A stretch of DNA of 64,000 nucleotides from Phocoena phocoena (taxonomy: Eukaryota; Chordata; Mammalia; Artiodactyla; Phocoenidae), in the NCBI RefSeq assembly GCF_963924675.1, contig NC_089221.1, forward strand, positions 86,610,296 through 86,674,295. The letters run 5' to 3'. Position numbers and translations under genes: made by a program. The notes under the pieces are model-generated. The model saw only the letters and a program-made list of their open reading frames with translations. It made no database searches and was not told where the DNA came from. Below, piece after piece: positions 11,842 to 23,691 of the stretch (within the stretch, counting starts at the first letter, position 1; every line of letters starts with the position of its first letter).

Positions 11842-14800
11842 TTGTTGACTATACCTTTGACAAACTCTTTAAATTATATGATTGAAGGGATGGAGGATGG
11901 CTGACTCCAAAGTTGCGTGACATTTTCCCCTTGCCCTTTTTGCTGTCAGGAAAATTGATGCAATGCCCAGAAATAAGAAACCATCTTGGAACTACAAGTC
12001 GACTGTCACAAGTTAGGAATAAGTGATTAAAACATCAAAGGGTCCTAGATCTCTGACAGCATGGTGGAGTCACTACATACTCAGACTACCTTTAGCCAAA
12101 TTTCTCATATAACAAGGACAAAAAAAGATAATACATTAATTACTCAAGCCAAAATTATTTTCAGAGTTTGCAATTTATAGACTAAAATAAAACCCTTAAT
12201 TATATGCCAAAGTACAAGAAAAGCTGTCTCTTAATCATTGTGTTTATGTGGCAAAAAACATCCAGACAAAAGTTTAAAAAAAAAAGGTGATTCAAACAAT
12301 TCTGTTTTTTCAATACCTGGAATTTTAATGTTATAAAGATACACACATAAGATTCATTCTCTATCATGTAATTAATACTTGCTTCATATTTCCACTAACC
12401 ATCTTAAAGAAAAAAAGCCATTTTTAGGAAATATAGTTAAGTTAATTACAATGATGAAAATACTACAGGGATAAAAGTATTGGGGTCCTGAATGACCTAA
12501 TTTATTCCATCATCCTACAATGTCTATGAATTAGATACAACTGGTCACAGGCACTGTGAAAGTAAAGTGCCATGGTACCTCAACCTTCTGCAATTAATTG
12601 TTATGGTGAATAAGAGTAAACATTCTATATAATTCCATGGAAACATTACTACATAAATAAGAATATCAATATTTCATAGCAAAATTATATAAAGGTACCA
12701 TTAATTTAGCATAATGTTTTTATAGCATTGACAGCATTTCTTATTTATATCTTTAATTACCAGTTACTATTTTACAGGTATAGATATATTTTGGTCAATT
12801 CTTTTGATAAATATATTAGCTATATTTTTATATTGCATAAAATACAATTTAAATGATTATAACATCATTAAACTTAAAGCATACTTTTAAAATAAACAAA
12901 ACATAATTTGCCTAATAAATTGAAGTTTGAATATGTAAATTAAAGGTACAAGGATTATGTCCATTCAATTTTTACTGAGATACATGACAATATGTAGGAT
13001 GTGATGTTACCATGGTAAAATATTTTATTTTTAGTTTTTAAAATATAGAAACTTTAAAATATTTTCTTGATGACTCAATTACTTAAAATAATTTTAATTA
13101 GTGTTCCTTGGGAATTTAATTCTGTAAAATTTCCAAAATACAGTCAGAAAAACCATAGCTTGGAATTAATACTTCCACTCAACGGATGTCAATTAACAGA
13201 AGGAACATATTAACAATCTGTCATTCATTTTAAAAAGAAGATATTGAATATATAGTTACTTTGTGTTTGTTCAGAAAACTTATATACAGTTTTTAACTTG
13301 ATATTAATCAGAAAAGATTGAAAGAACTAATTCATTACCAAGGTCAGCCTATCATCCTTTTCTAAGGGTTATATCTAAACACTTAAGGAACACTTGGGGA
13401 GAGAAAGGAGATGGCATGCCACTGAGTAGAGGAAAGAACTGAAAGAGAGACTCACACTCTAAATAAATATATAGAGTCAGGCACACTATCTTTATCTGGA
13501 CATAGATAAACAGAATACTGTTCAATGTACTCATCTTTACAAAACATAGCTAAAGTAGCCTAACATATTTTTTCTTCTGATTTTAAATTCATTTCCTTGG
13601 TGAGGAACCATGTAGTTGGCTGGATGCCACTGTTTATTTATTTTAAATACTTTCATTTCTTCTCTTATTTATTACTCTTACTTTAAGTACACCCAGGTGA
13701 TTAAACTTAACATTGTACTTCAACAAAGTAGAATATTTTCTGTAGTATTAAATATATTTTCAAATCACATATAAAAAACACATAGGATTGACATGTTCTT
13801 TTAAAATTTATTTATATAATACTTATCTAAATGGGGCTTAAAATGTCAAATGTGTGTGTGTGTATATTTTGCATTCGCTCAAAATTTCAAAATCTCAAGT
13901 TTACAAAAATATAAGGACTACACTATTTCAAAAACTTGACATAATATTTATTTATATTTTTATTTTCTTAAAATAACCTTTAATCCACATTGGAACTCTA
14001 GTGAATATGTTAATGATTATAAAACATAGTAGTATTTAGCACAGTTGGATAAATTTGACATGCTGTTCTCAGAAATGTATTTTAACAATATTAATATTGA
14101 TATAATATAAAACATGGAAGGTGGCTCATGAAATATTTACTAAGATTTAACTTTAGGAAGATGGCTAATAATGGTAAATAATAGCTATTTGAACTAGAAA
14201 AGTTAAAAAAAAGAAACGTTTTAAGTGATATTTTAGATACCATTTTTTTCTTAACTGATTAGGGGCAGGGGATTGGAGGGGGATCAAACAACACTGTAAT
14301 GTTTCAACAAATGCAATTATATTACTTGACATAAATATCTTAAATCCTTCTAGAAAAGTAAAAATGTCTCCCTTTGGATTTCCATTAGCATTCTCTCTTC
14401 TATTACTTTTAGCCAGCCATTTGGTTAGGGCTGCAAATTTCAGTATTCCAGGAGGAATACTGGTTTTCTTTCAGCACTGATGTTTATTATGTTCTTTCTG
14501 GAAGATAATTCCATAACTGATGTATCATATTAATTTGTTTTGTAGGAGTTGATCAATTAACTTGAGAAAACTCTGTGTAGTGTTGATTCAATCACATAAC
14601 AAGTGTAATTTAATATAAATGGTGCATAAGACATTGATTTTGCCCAACTGCTCTATAGAATTAGTGTCACTAAAGAAGGCAGCCAAGCTGAACTAACAAT
14701 ATTAAGCATTTGTGCAATTTATCTCTTGCTATAATGAACAGTAAATGATATAATGACCAACAAGATTAATGATAAAACAAACACAGTAGTTAGATTCATG

Positions 14801-14937
14801 CTGTAGAAGACCAATTCACAATGTTACTTGGTAATCAATAATATGAAGATTAATTTAACCAATAAGAGTGTAAAATCAAGGAACAGGGGAAATGGAAAAC
14901 TTTCCTGGAACATGTTCATTGCTATAGCCTTTTAAAA
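11842..14937. other. AT-rich stretch before the full-length L1
   Basis: No gene is seen. A short TG run is at about 13852-13862. Remaining sequence is AT-rich without a repeat that I can name, and open frames are below 65 codons. Confidence 0.55.
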
Positions 14938-14946
14938 ATATATTCA

Positions 14947-16045
14947 GGGGTGGAGTCAAGATGGCAGTGTGGGAAGACATGGAGTTCATGTCTCCCCACA
15001 ACTAGGGCACCTGCTGGACACTGGTGGGAGACCTTGGCACCCAAGGACACAGGAGGAACCCCCAATCAAACTGGTAGGATGTGGGGGGATGGGGGGAGAG
15101 GAGAAGTGGAAGCTGGACAGGACCAGCACCCCTGAGGGGTGGGTGAGAAGGGGGAGGGGTTTCCATGCCTGGAGGGACCCTCTGGGACTCGGATTGGGAG
15201 GAACGTGCCCAGTATTTCCCCTGCCCAATCGACTGGGGAAGTCTGCCCAGCTCTCTGGCCAGGTCCTACACACTCAGAGGACCCCTCCAGGCTGCACTGA
15301 TCCTGGGACCTCCCCTGAGAGGGAGGTCAGGGGAGAACAGAAGAGGCAGGCAGGAGGGACCCCCCAGGACCGGAGGAGCAGGAGAAGGAGCAGAGGACAT
15401 TGGTCCCGCTGAGCTCCCAGGTGGGGTCCCCCACCCTCTGAGTCCAGAGGCGGAAGGCACGCCTGGGCCCCTCCTGTTCCATTGAGTCTAAGCCCTACCC
15501 CCACAGACCCAAGGGCCTTTTCCAGCCCTATGGGTCTTAAGCATAGGCCCTGCCCATTGCCCAAACCCTGCCCCTGCTTAGACCCCGACCTCCACCAAGG
15601 ATTTTTTCTACCCTTTTTTTCTCCTCCTCTTTTTTTACTACTGTGGTTCTGTTTTACCTTCCAGTTGTTGTTTCATCTATATTTTTATTTTTATATTCTT
15701 TCTAACATATCGGTTAGTTTCCTACCCTAATTATATTTTTTAATTTGTTATTGTTCTCTTTTTTTGTGTGTGCCACCCCACACAACCTGCAAGATCTCGG
15801 TTCACAAGCCAGGGGTCGGGCCAAAGCTCCTGCAGTTGAAGCTCTGAGTCTGAACCACTGGACTAACAGAGAACCTCAGATCCTGGGGAATATTCATAGG
15901 AGTTAGGTCTCCTGGAGGTCCTCATCTTGGCATCAAGACCCAGTTCTACCCAACAGCCTATAAACTCCAGTGATGGAAGCCTCAGACCAAACAACCAGTA
16001 AGACAGGAATACAATTCCAGTCATCAAAAAAAAAAAAAAAAAAAA
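14947..16045 (+). promoter_or_regulatory. L1 5' UTR (internal promoter region)
   Basis: A GC-rich block (about 14950-15600) stands out against the AT-rich surroundings. By family knowledge this part of L1 carries the internal RNA polymerase II promoter. A 147-codon sense frame (14969-15412) and antisense frames of 95-96 codons exist, all rich in G, P, R and S as expected from composition. The UTR ends in an uninterrupted A run of about 20 bases (16026-16045) directly before the ORF1 ATG. Promoter activity is not shown by the sequence itself. Confidence 0.75.
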
Positions 16046-16946
16046 ATGAGACTGCAAAAAAATATGTCACAGAAGAAGGAGCAAGGTAAAAACCTACAAA
16101 ACCAAATAAATGAAGAGGAAATAGGCAACCTACCTGAAAAAGAATTCAGAGTAATGAGAGTAAGGATGATCCAGAATCTCAGAAACAGAATGGAGGCATG
16201 GATTGAGAAAATACAAGAAATATTTAACAAAGATCTAGAAGAACTAAAGAACAAACAAACAGAGATGAACAACAATATAACTGCAATGAAAAATACATTA
16301 GAAGAAATCAATAACAGAATGAGGCAGAAGAACGAATAAGTGAGCTGGAAGACAAAATGGTGGAAATAACTGTCAAGGAGCAGAACAAAGAAAAAAGAAT
16401 GAAAAGAATTGAAGACAAACTCAGAGACCTCTGGGACAACACTAAATGCACCAACATTCAAATTATAGTGGTCCCAGAAGAAGAAGAGAAAAAGAAAGAG
16501 TCTGAAAAAATATGAAAAGAAATTTTAGTGGAAAAATTCCCTAACACAGGAAAGGAAATAGTCACCCAAGTCCAGGAAGTACAGAGAGTCCCATACAGGA
16601 TAAACCCTAGGAGAAACATACCAAGACACATATTACTCAAACTAACAAAAATTAAATTCATAGAAAAAATATTAAAAGCAGCAAAGGAAAAACAAAAAAT
16701 AACATACAAAGAAATCCCCATAAGGTTATCAGCTGATTTTTCAGTGGAAATTCTGCAGGCCACAAGGGAGTGGCAGGATATACTTAAAGTGATGAAAAGA
16801 GAAAAACACAACCAAGATTACTCTACCCAGCAAAGATCTCATCCAGATTCCATGGAGAAATCAAAAGCTTTTCAGACAAGCAAAAGCTAAGAGAATTCAG
16901 CACCACCAAACCAGCTCTACAACAAATGCTAAAGGAACTTCTATAT
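16046..16946 (+). pseudogene. L1 ORF1p remnant (RNA-binding coiled-coil protein)
   Basis: ORF1p normally forms trimers through an N-terminal coiled coil and coats L1 RNA. Here the frame opens at ATG 16046, just after the A run. The first 97 codons give a charged, helix-forming stretch (for example EIGNLPEKEFRVM, then an E/K/N-rich coiled coil). A deletion of about four bases near 16320 causes a frameshift that ends this frame at 16339. A stop lies at 16513-16515. From 16528 to 16890 another frame carries the RRM and C-terminal-domain part, with PYRINPRRNIPRHIL and IRLSADFSVEILQATREW. Further small deletions near 16810-16835 shift it again, and the ancestral stop near 16945 is changed. Function is lost. 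Identity is certain from these conserved blocks and from its place before ORF2. Confidence 0.92.
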
Positions 16947-17004
16947 GCAGGAAACACAAGAGAAGGAAAGGACATAAAATAACAAACCCAAAACAATTAA
17001 GAAA

Positions 17005-20000
17005 ATGGTAATAGGAACATACATATTGATAATAACCTTGAATGTAAATGGATTAAATGCTCCACCCAAAAGACACAAACTGGCTGAATAGATGCAAAAA
17101 CAAGACCCATATATATGCTGTCTACAAGAGACCCACTTCAGACCTAGGGACACATACAAACTGAAGGTGAAGGGATGGAAAAAGATATTCCATGCAAATG
17201 GAAATCAAAAGAAGGCTGGAGTAGCAATATTTTTATCAGATAAAATAGACTTTAAAATAAAGACTGTGGGCTTCCCTGGTGGCACAGTGGTTGAGAGTTC
17301 GCCTGCCAATGCAGGGGACACAGGTTTGTGCCCCAGTCCAGGAAGATCCCACATGCTGCAGAGCAGCTAGGCCTGTGAGCCATGGCTGCTGAGCCTGTGC
17401 ATCTGGAGCCTGTGCTCCACAACGGGAGAGGCCACAACGGTGAGAGGCCCGCATACTGCAAAAAATAAATAAATAAATAAATAAAATAAAGACTGTTACA
17501 TGGGATAAGGAAGGACACTATATAATGATCAAGGGATCAATCCAAGAAGAAGATATAACAGTTATAAATGTTTATGCACCCAACATAAGAGCACCTCAAT
17601 ACATAAGGCAAACGCTAACAACCATGAAAGGGGAAATTGACAGTAACATAATAATAATGGGGCACTTTAACAACCCACTTACACCAATGGACAGATCACT
17701 CAAACAAAATAAATAAGGAAACACAAGCTTTAAATGACACAATAGACCAGATAGATTTAATTGATATTTATAGAATATTCCACCCCAAAGTGGCAGAATA
17801 CACTTTTTTCTCAAGTGCACATGGAACATTCTCCAGGAAAGATCACATCCTAGGTCACAAATCAAGGCTTGCAAAATTTAAGGAAATTAAAATAGTATCA
17901 GGCATCTTTTCTGACAACAATGCTGTGAGACTGGAAATCAATTACAGGAAAAAGACTGTAAAAAACACAAATACATGGAGGCTAAACAGTGTGCTACTAA
18001 ATAAGTAAGAGATCACTGAAGAAAGCAAAGAAGAAATTAAAAAATACATTAAAAAATGACAACAAAAACAGGATGACCCAAAATCTATGGGACACAGCAA
18101 AAGCAGTTCTAAGAGGGAAGTTTATAGCAATTCAATCTCACCTCAAGAAACAAGAAAAATCTCAAATAAACAATCTAACACTACACCTAAAGTGACTAGA
18201 GAAAGAAGGACAAAGAAAACCCAAAGTCAGTAGAAGGAAAGATCAGAGCAGAAATAAATGAAATAGAAATGAAGAAAACAATAGCAAAGATCAATAAAAC
18301 TAACAGCTGGTTCTTTGAGAAGATAAACAAAATTGATAAACCCTTAGCCAGTTTCATCAAGAAAAAAAGGGGGAGGACACAAGTCAATAAAATTAGAAAT
18401 GAAAAAGGAGAAACCACAACCGACACTGCAGAAATACAAAGGATTATAAGAGACTACTACAAACAACTATATGCCAATAAAATGGACAACCATGAAGAAA
18501 TGGGCAAATTCTTGGAAAGGTACAATTTTCCAAGACTGAACCAGGAAGAATCAGAAAATATAAATAGACCTATCACAAGTAATGAAATTGAAACTGTAAT
18601 TAAAAATCTTCCAACAAACAGAAGTCCAGGAGCAGATGGCTTCACAGGAGAATTCTATCATACATTTATAGAGAAGAGAAGAGCTAACACTGATCCTTCT
18701 CAAACTCTTCCAAAAATTTCAGGGGGAGGAACACTTCCAAATTCATTCTACAAAGCCACCATCACCCTGATACCAAGACCAGAAAAATATATCACAAAAA
18801 AATAAAATTATAGACCAATATCACTGATGAACACAGATTCAAAAATCCTGAACAAAATACTAGCAAACAGAATCCAAAAACATATTAAAAGGATCATACA
18901 CCATGATCAAGTGGGATTTATCCCAGGGATGCAAGGATTCCTCAATATATGCAAGTCAATGTGATACACCATATTAACAAATTAAGGAATAAAAATCATA
19001 TGATCATCTCAATAGATGCAGAAAAAGCTTTTGACAAAATTCAACACCCACTTAAGACAAAAACTACTCTCCAGAAAATGGGCACAGAGGGAACCTACCT
19101 CAACATAGTAAAGGCCATATATGACAAACTCACAGCAAACATCATACTCAATGGTGAAAAACTGAAAGCATTTCCACTAAGATCAGGAAGAAGACAAGGA
19201 TGTCCACTCTCACCACTCTTATTCAACATAGTTTTGGAAGTCCTAGCCATGGCAATCAGAGAAGAAAAAGAAATGAAAGGAATACAAATTGGAAAAGAAG
19301 AAGTAAAACTGTCACTGCAGATGACATGAAACTATACACAGAAAATCCTAAAGATGACACCAGAAAATTACTAGAAGTAATCAGTGAATTTGGTAAGGTT
19401 GCAGGATACAAAATTAATGCGCAGAAATGTCTTGCATTACTATACACTAACAATAAAAAATCAAAAAGAGAAATTAAGGAAATAATCCCATTTACCATCG
19501 AGACAAAAAGAATAAAATACCTAGGAGCAAACCTACCTAAGGAGACAAAAGACCTGTATGCAGAAAACTATAAGACACTGATGAAATAAGTTAAAGATGA
19601 TACAAACAGATGGAGAGATATACCATGTTCTTGGATTGGAAGAATCCACATTGTGAAAATGACTATACTATCCAAAGCAATCTACAGATTCAATGGAATC
19701 CCTATCAAATTACCAATCGCAATTTTCACAGAATTATAAGAAAAAATTTTACAATTCGTTTGGAAACACAGAAGACCCTGAACAGCCAAAACAATCTTGA
19801 GAAAGAAAAACAGAACTGGAGGAATCAGGCTCCCTGACTTCAAAGTATACTACAAAGCTACAGTAATCAAGACAGTATGGTACTGGCACAAAAACAGAAA
19901 TATAGATCAATGGAACAGGATACAAAGCCCAGAGATAAACCCATGCAAATATGGTCACCTAATTTACAACAAAGAAGGCAAGAACATACAGTGGAGAAAA

Positions 20001-21035
20001 GACCACCTCTTCAATAAGTGGTTCTGGGAAAACTGAACAGTTACATGTAATAGAATGAAATTAGAACACTACTTAACACCATACACAAAAATAAACTCAT
20101 AATGGATTAGAGACCTAAATTTAATGCCAGACATTATAAAACCCTTAGAGGAAAACATAGGCAGAACACTCTTTGACATAAGCCACAGCAAGATCTTTTT
20201 TGATCCACCTCCTAGAGTAATGAAAATAAAAACAAAAATAAACAAATGGACCTAATTAAACTTAAAAGCTTTTGCACAGCAAAGGAAGCCATAAGCAAGA
20301 CAAAAAGACAACCCTCAGAATGGGAGAAAATATTTGCAAATGAAACAACGGACAAAGGATTAACCTCCAAAATATACAAACAGCTCATAGAGCTCAATAT
20401 CAAAAAAACAAATAATCTAATTAAATAATGGGTGGAAGACCTAAACGGACATTTCACCAAAGGATACATACAGATGGCCAAGAGGCACATGAAAATATGC
20501 TCAACAACATTAATAATTAGAAAAATGCAAATCAAAACTACAATGAGATATCACCTCACACCTGTCAGAATGGCCATTATTTAAAAATCTAGAAACATTA
20601 AGTCCTGGAACGGTTGTGGTTAAAAGGGAACCCTCCTGCACTGTTGGTAGGAATGTAAATTGATACAACCTCTATGGAGAACAGTATGGATGTTCCTTAA
20701 AAAATTAAAAATAGAACTACCATATGACCCAGCAATCCCACTACTGGGCATATACCCTAAGAAAACCATAATTCAAAAAGAGACACGTTACCACAATGTT
20801 CATTGCAGCACTATTTACAATAGCCAGGAAATGGAAGCAACCTAAATGTCCATCAACAGATGAATGGATAAAGATGTGGCACATATATACAGTGGAATAT
20901 CACTCAGCCATAAAAAGAAACAATATCAAGTTATTTTGTAGTTAGCTGGATGGACCTAGAGTCTGTCATACAGAGTGAAGTAAGTCAGAAAGAGAAAAAC
21001 AAATACTGCATGCTAAAGCATATATATGGAATCTA
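17005..21035 (+). pseudogene. L1 ORF2p remnant (endonuclease-reverse transcriptase)
   Basis: ORF2p nicks target DNA and reverse transcribes L1 RNA. The order here is: start ATG 17005, endonuclease (about 17005-18000), linker, reverse transcriptase (about 18270-19600) and C-terminal domain with Cys knuckle (to about 21035). Seen intact: LNVNGL, CLQETHF, VYAPN, KLSL and [12 protein letters not shown] (motif A), [16 protein letters not shown]. Seen broken: W-to-stop TAG at 17089-17091; a CHR SINE at 17268-17482; GDFN changed to GHFN (codon 17663-17665); SDH changed to SDN (17916-17918); a frameshift near 17710; a stop at 18006; loss of four bases near 19316 that removes the F of the FADD active site and shifts frame; W-to-stop at 20648-20650 inside the Cys knuckle. 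It is certainly an L1 ORF2, and dead. Confidence 0.95.
17268..17482 (+). mobile_element. CHR-2-type SINE inside L1 ORF2
   Basis: Typical head GGGCTTCCCTGGTGGCACAG and a (AAAT)n tail. A perfect 14-bp target-site duplication AAAATAAAGACTGT sits at 17254-17267 and 17483-17496. It interrupts the endonuclease coding region of the older L1 and so postdates it. Confidence 0.96.
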
Positions 21036-21411
21036 AAAAAAAAAAAAAAATGGTACTAACGAACTTAGTGGCAGGGCAGGAATAAAGATATAGACATAGA
21101 GAATGGACATGAGGACATGGGGAGGGTAGGGGGAAGCTGGGGCGAAGTGAGAGTAGCATCGACATATATACACTACCAAATGTAAAATGGTTAGCTAGTG
21201 GGAAGTAGCAGTATAGCACAGGGAAATCAGCTCAGTGCTTTGTGACCACCTAGAGGGGTGGGATAGGGAGGGTGGGAGGGAGGCTCAAGAGAGAGGGGAT
21301 ATGGGGATATATGTATGCATATGGCTGATTCACTTTGTTGTACAACAGAAACTAACAGTATTGTGAAGTAATTATACCCCAATAAAGATCTATTTAAAAA
21401 AATAAATATAT
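21036..21411 (+). other. 3' UTR of the full-length L1
   Basis: It starts after the GGAATCTAA end of ORF2 with a run of about 16 A. It contains the purine-rich GGACATGGGGAGGGTAGGGG (21112-21131) and GGGAGGGTGGGAGGGAGG (21268-21285) tracts that can form G-quadruplexes. It ends with CCCCAATAAAGATC and an A-rich/TA tail. Confidence 0.85.
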
Positions 21412-21420
21412 ATATATTCA

Positions 21421-22354
21421 AAATTGAGTATGCTCTAATTTATCATATTTAAACTTTATGATAAATTTGTTTTCCAGAGTTTTAACCTAAAATTATATAC
21501 TGTGCCAAATAATTCATTTCTTTAAAATGTCCCTAAACTGATGAAACACCCCAAAAGATCAGGAATGCCTCCTTCTGATTCTGGTACAAATGGAGAGGAT
21601 ATTTATCAGGAGTAGTCATTCACAACTGTTGTGCTTTCCTTCCAGTGACTTTGCTGAATGTACTTAACTGAAGAAATAAAAGTCCAAGAACAAAAACATG
21701 GGAGATGTATAGAAGAAATCTCTTAATGGAAAATATTAAAGTTAACCAAAAATAAAGTCTGGTTTATTGTCCTTTCTTGTCCTTCTATCCAATTCACTAA
21801 CTCTGACTCATAAATTCTAGACCTTTAAAATTAAATTATGGACTATATGGCAACCATACACTCAACAGTAAATTGGAAATTTTTAACTTTCAAGTTCTAT
21901 GCTTTCCTAGAAGGAATTAATCCAGACTAGTTCAAAACCTCGCAATAAGTGAGGTTTTGTGGAAATGTTCCCTTTGACTTCATTCGTTCCATGGAGTGAA
22001 ATGACTAAAAGATAATACTCTGCAGTTCTTTCATTCAACCTGTCTGTTCATGACTTGAACTACAGCTAATAGTTACTTCCTCTACAAAGGAGAGTTAAAA
22101 GTACTATTTCCATGGTCAACTCTACTAGAAAAACAAAGAATTTGCATCTTGGCTCTATTTACACTCAAATAAACTATACAAACTTATTTTATGTGAATAA
22201 ATTTTTATAGACTCACACATTATCAATCTCTATGCTATTATTATGCAAGAGCATCATCTTCTGATGAAAAGAAATTAGGACAGTGTTTGTGGTCAAATGT
22301 ACAGATGACAAGTATTTTAAAGCATGTGATAACATATGATAAGATAAAAATAAA
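21421..22354. other. AT-rich stretch, no gene seen
   Basis: No gene, no splice-flanked open frame and no repeat family recognised. Confidence 0.55.
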
Positions 22355-22590
22355 GACAGCATTCACTGAAATCTTACTATGCCTCAGGAACTCCTCTAAG
22401 CACTTTAGACGTAATAACATTTATACATCACATTAACTCTCTGAGACAGGTACATTACCTCCATTTGGTAGATATTGAAGTATTGATAAATGCAAGAGAA
22501 GTTAAGTAACTTTCTAAAGATCCCACAGTTAAAAAGTGTAAGATTGTGGTTGGCACCAAAACTTGCTATATTTACTATACTATAATTTCT
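22355..22590 (+). mobile_element. MIR SINE
   Basis: MIR blocks appear in order: ACTATGCCTCAGGAACTCCT, CTAAGCACTTTAGACGTAAT, GAGAAGTTAAGTAACTTTC and AAGATCCCACAGTTAAAAAG. It is long for a MIR, close to full length. Confidence 0.8.
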
Positions 22591-23691
22591 GTCTAGTTAA
22601 TTTAAAAGACAGTTTCCCCATTCCACTTCATTTTTCTAAAGATGCAGTCAAAGGTTTTTGTTTCTTTGTTTTATTTGTTTTGTTTTATCCTATACTTCAA
22701 AGAAATCTATAGTTTGTCATTTATCTAATTAAATTCATTTGCTTGTGAAAAACAGAATTTCATATGTATTATAAGAGCAAGCCAAACATCCTAGCTTCAA
22801 GAAGGGCAATAACAGGATTGGAACAGAGCTATAGGTTTTCACTCTAATGTCTACCATTAACATCCTGCACTATTCCCTACACACTTATTTCTTCTCGTGC
22901 TACAACTCCTTTTTCTCCACTGTGTGAGGACATGTATTTAATTTACAGCTTCTGTTCACTCATAAATTTTGCCTCTTCATAATTATAACTTGTGTTTTCT
23001 CAAAAATTTGGGATTCTATGAATACTTATAACATTTTTACCTTGAACTCCATTCCTAACTGCTTAATTTCTATTTCTGAAAGGATGTCTGATTAACTTAA
23101 CCAGTTTTGCAGACCAGATCAAGTGGGACTGGCTGATATATTGACTGGCTATTCTTGGGTTAGGTGTCCACCTCTGGTCCAGCTGCACTGTTACGATGAG
23201 GTGGTCATGAGCAGTTTTTGATTAGGGGCAGTAAATGAGTTGGGTGAGGATCATTTAGAAGAGGCTGTAGACTGCCAACTCCATGCCAGGGTCTGTAGCA
23301 TAAGATCCATAGATCTTGGACATCACTATTTATGAACATTCATAATTTGCATGTGTATCAGGCCAAAAACCAAGAATGACTTTAAAAAAGAGTGTCCAAG
23401 AGTTATTTTCAGTATTTTTTTCCTTTTTTTTAGTTATACATTGATTTAAAATATTAGATGACAAGGTACTGTGGCAGAACAAGAGAATTCAAAAAAATAT
23501 TTTACTAAAACATTTCATTTGATCCATGCAGTTGTATACTTTTAAAAGTTACCAGTTCCTACCCACTCATAATAATTTGTCTCACTGAAAAGATATTAGA
23601 GTTTTATGAAATCAATCTGTGATTACAGAGAGGCCACTGGAAAAGAATAGGAGCTAAAAATTAGAGCACTGCGTATAATAATTTCTTAAAT
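22591..23691. other. Unassigned stretch
   Basis: No gene is seen. A T/G-rich low-complexity run (TTTGTTTCTTTGTTTTATTTG) is near 22657-22690. The rest shows no recognised family. Confidence 0.5.

Larger units (their letters stand above)
14947..21411 (+). mobile_element. Full-length L1 retrotransposon, inactive
   Basis: A complete L1 layout is present: 5' UTR (14947-16045), ORF1 remnant (16046-16946), about 60 bp spacer, ORF2 remnant (17005-21035), and a 3' UTR with the G-rich tract GGGGAGGGTAGGGGGAAGC and the terminal ATTATACCCCAATAAAGATC. It is about 6.2 kb without the SINE that splits it. A 9-bp direct repeat ATATATTCA flanks it (14938-14946 and 21412-21420). Both reading frames are broken many times, so it cannot move by itself. 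The subfamily is of cetartiodactyl type by its 5' UTR start (GGGGTGGAGTCAAGATGGCA). Confidence 0.95.

Noticed and set aside
14969..15412. 147-codon frame as a host gene
   Set aside because: It is entirely in the L1 5' UTR and explained by GC-rich composition. Kept only as a low-interest finding.
16024..16461. 145-codon minus-strand frame opposite ORF1, and similar minus frames at 16458-16811 and 17596-17874
   Set aside because: Shadows of the A-rich L1 sense strand. The translations are F/L/S-rich, as expected from the reverse complement of K/N/E-rich codons.
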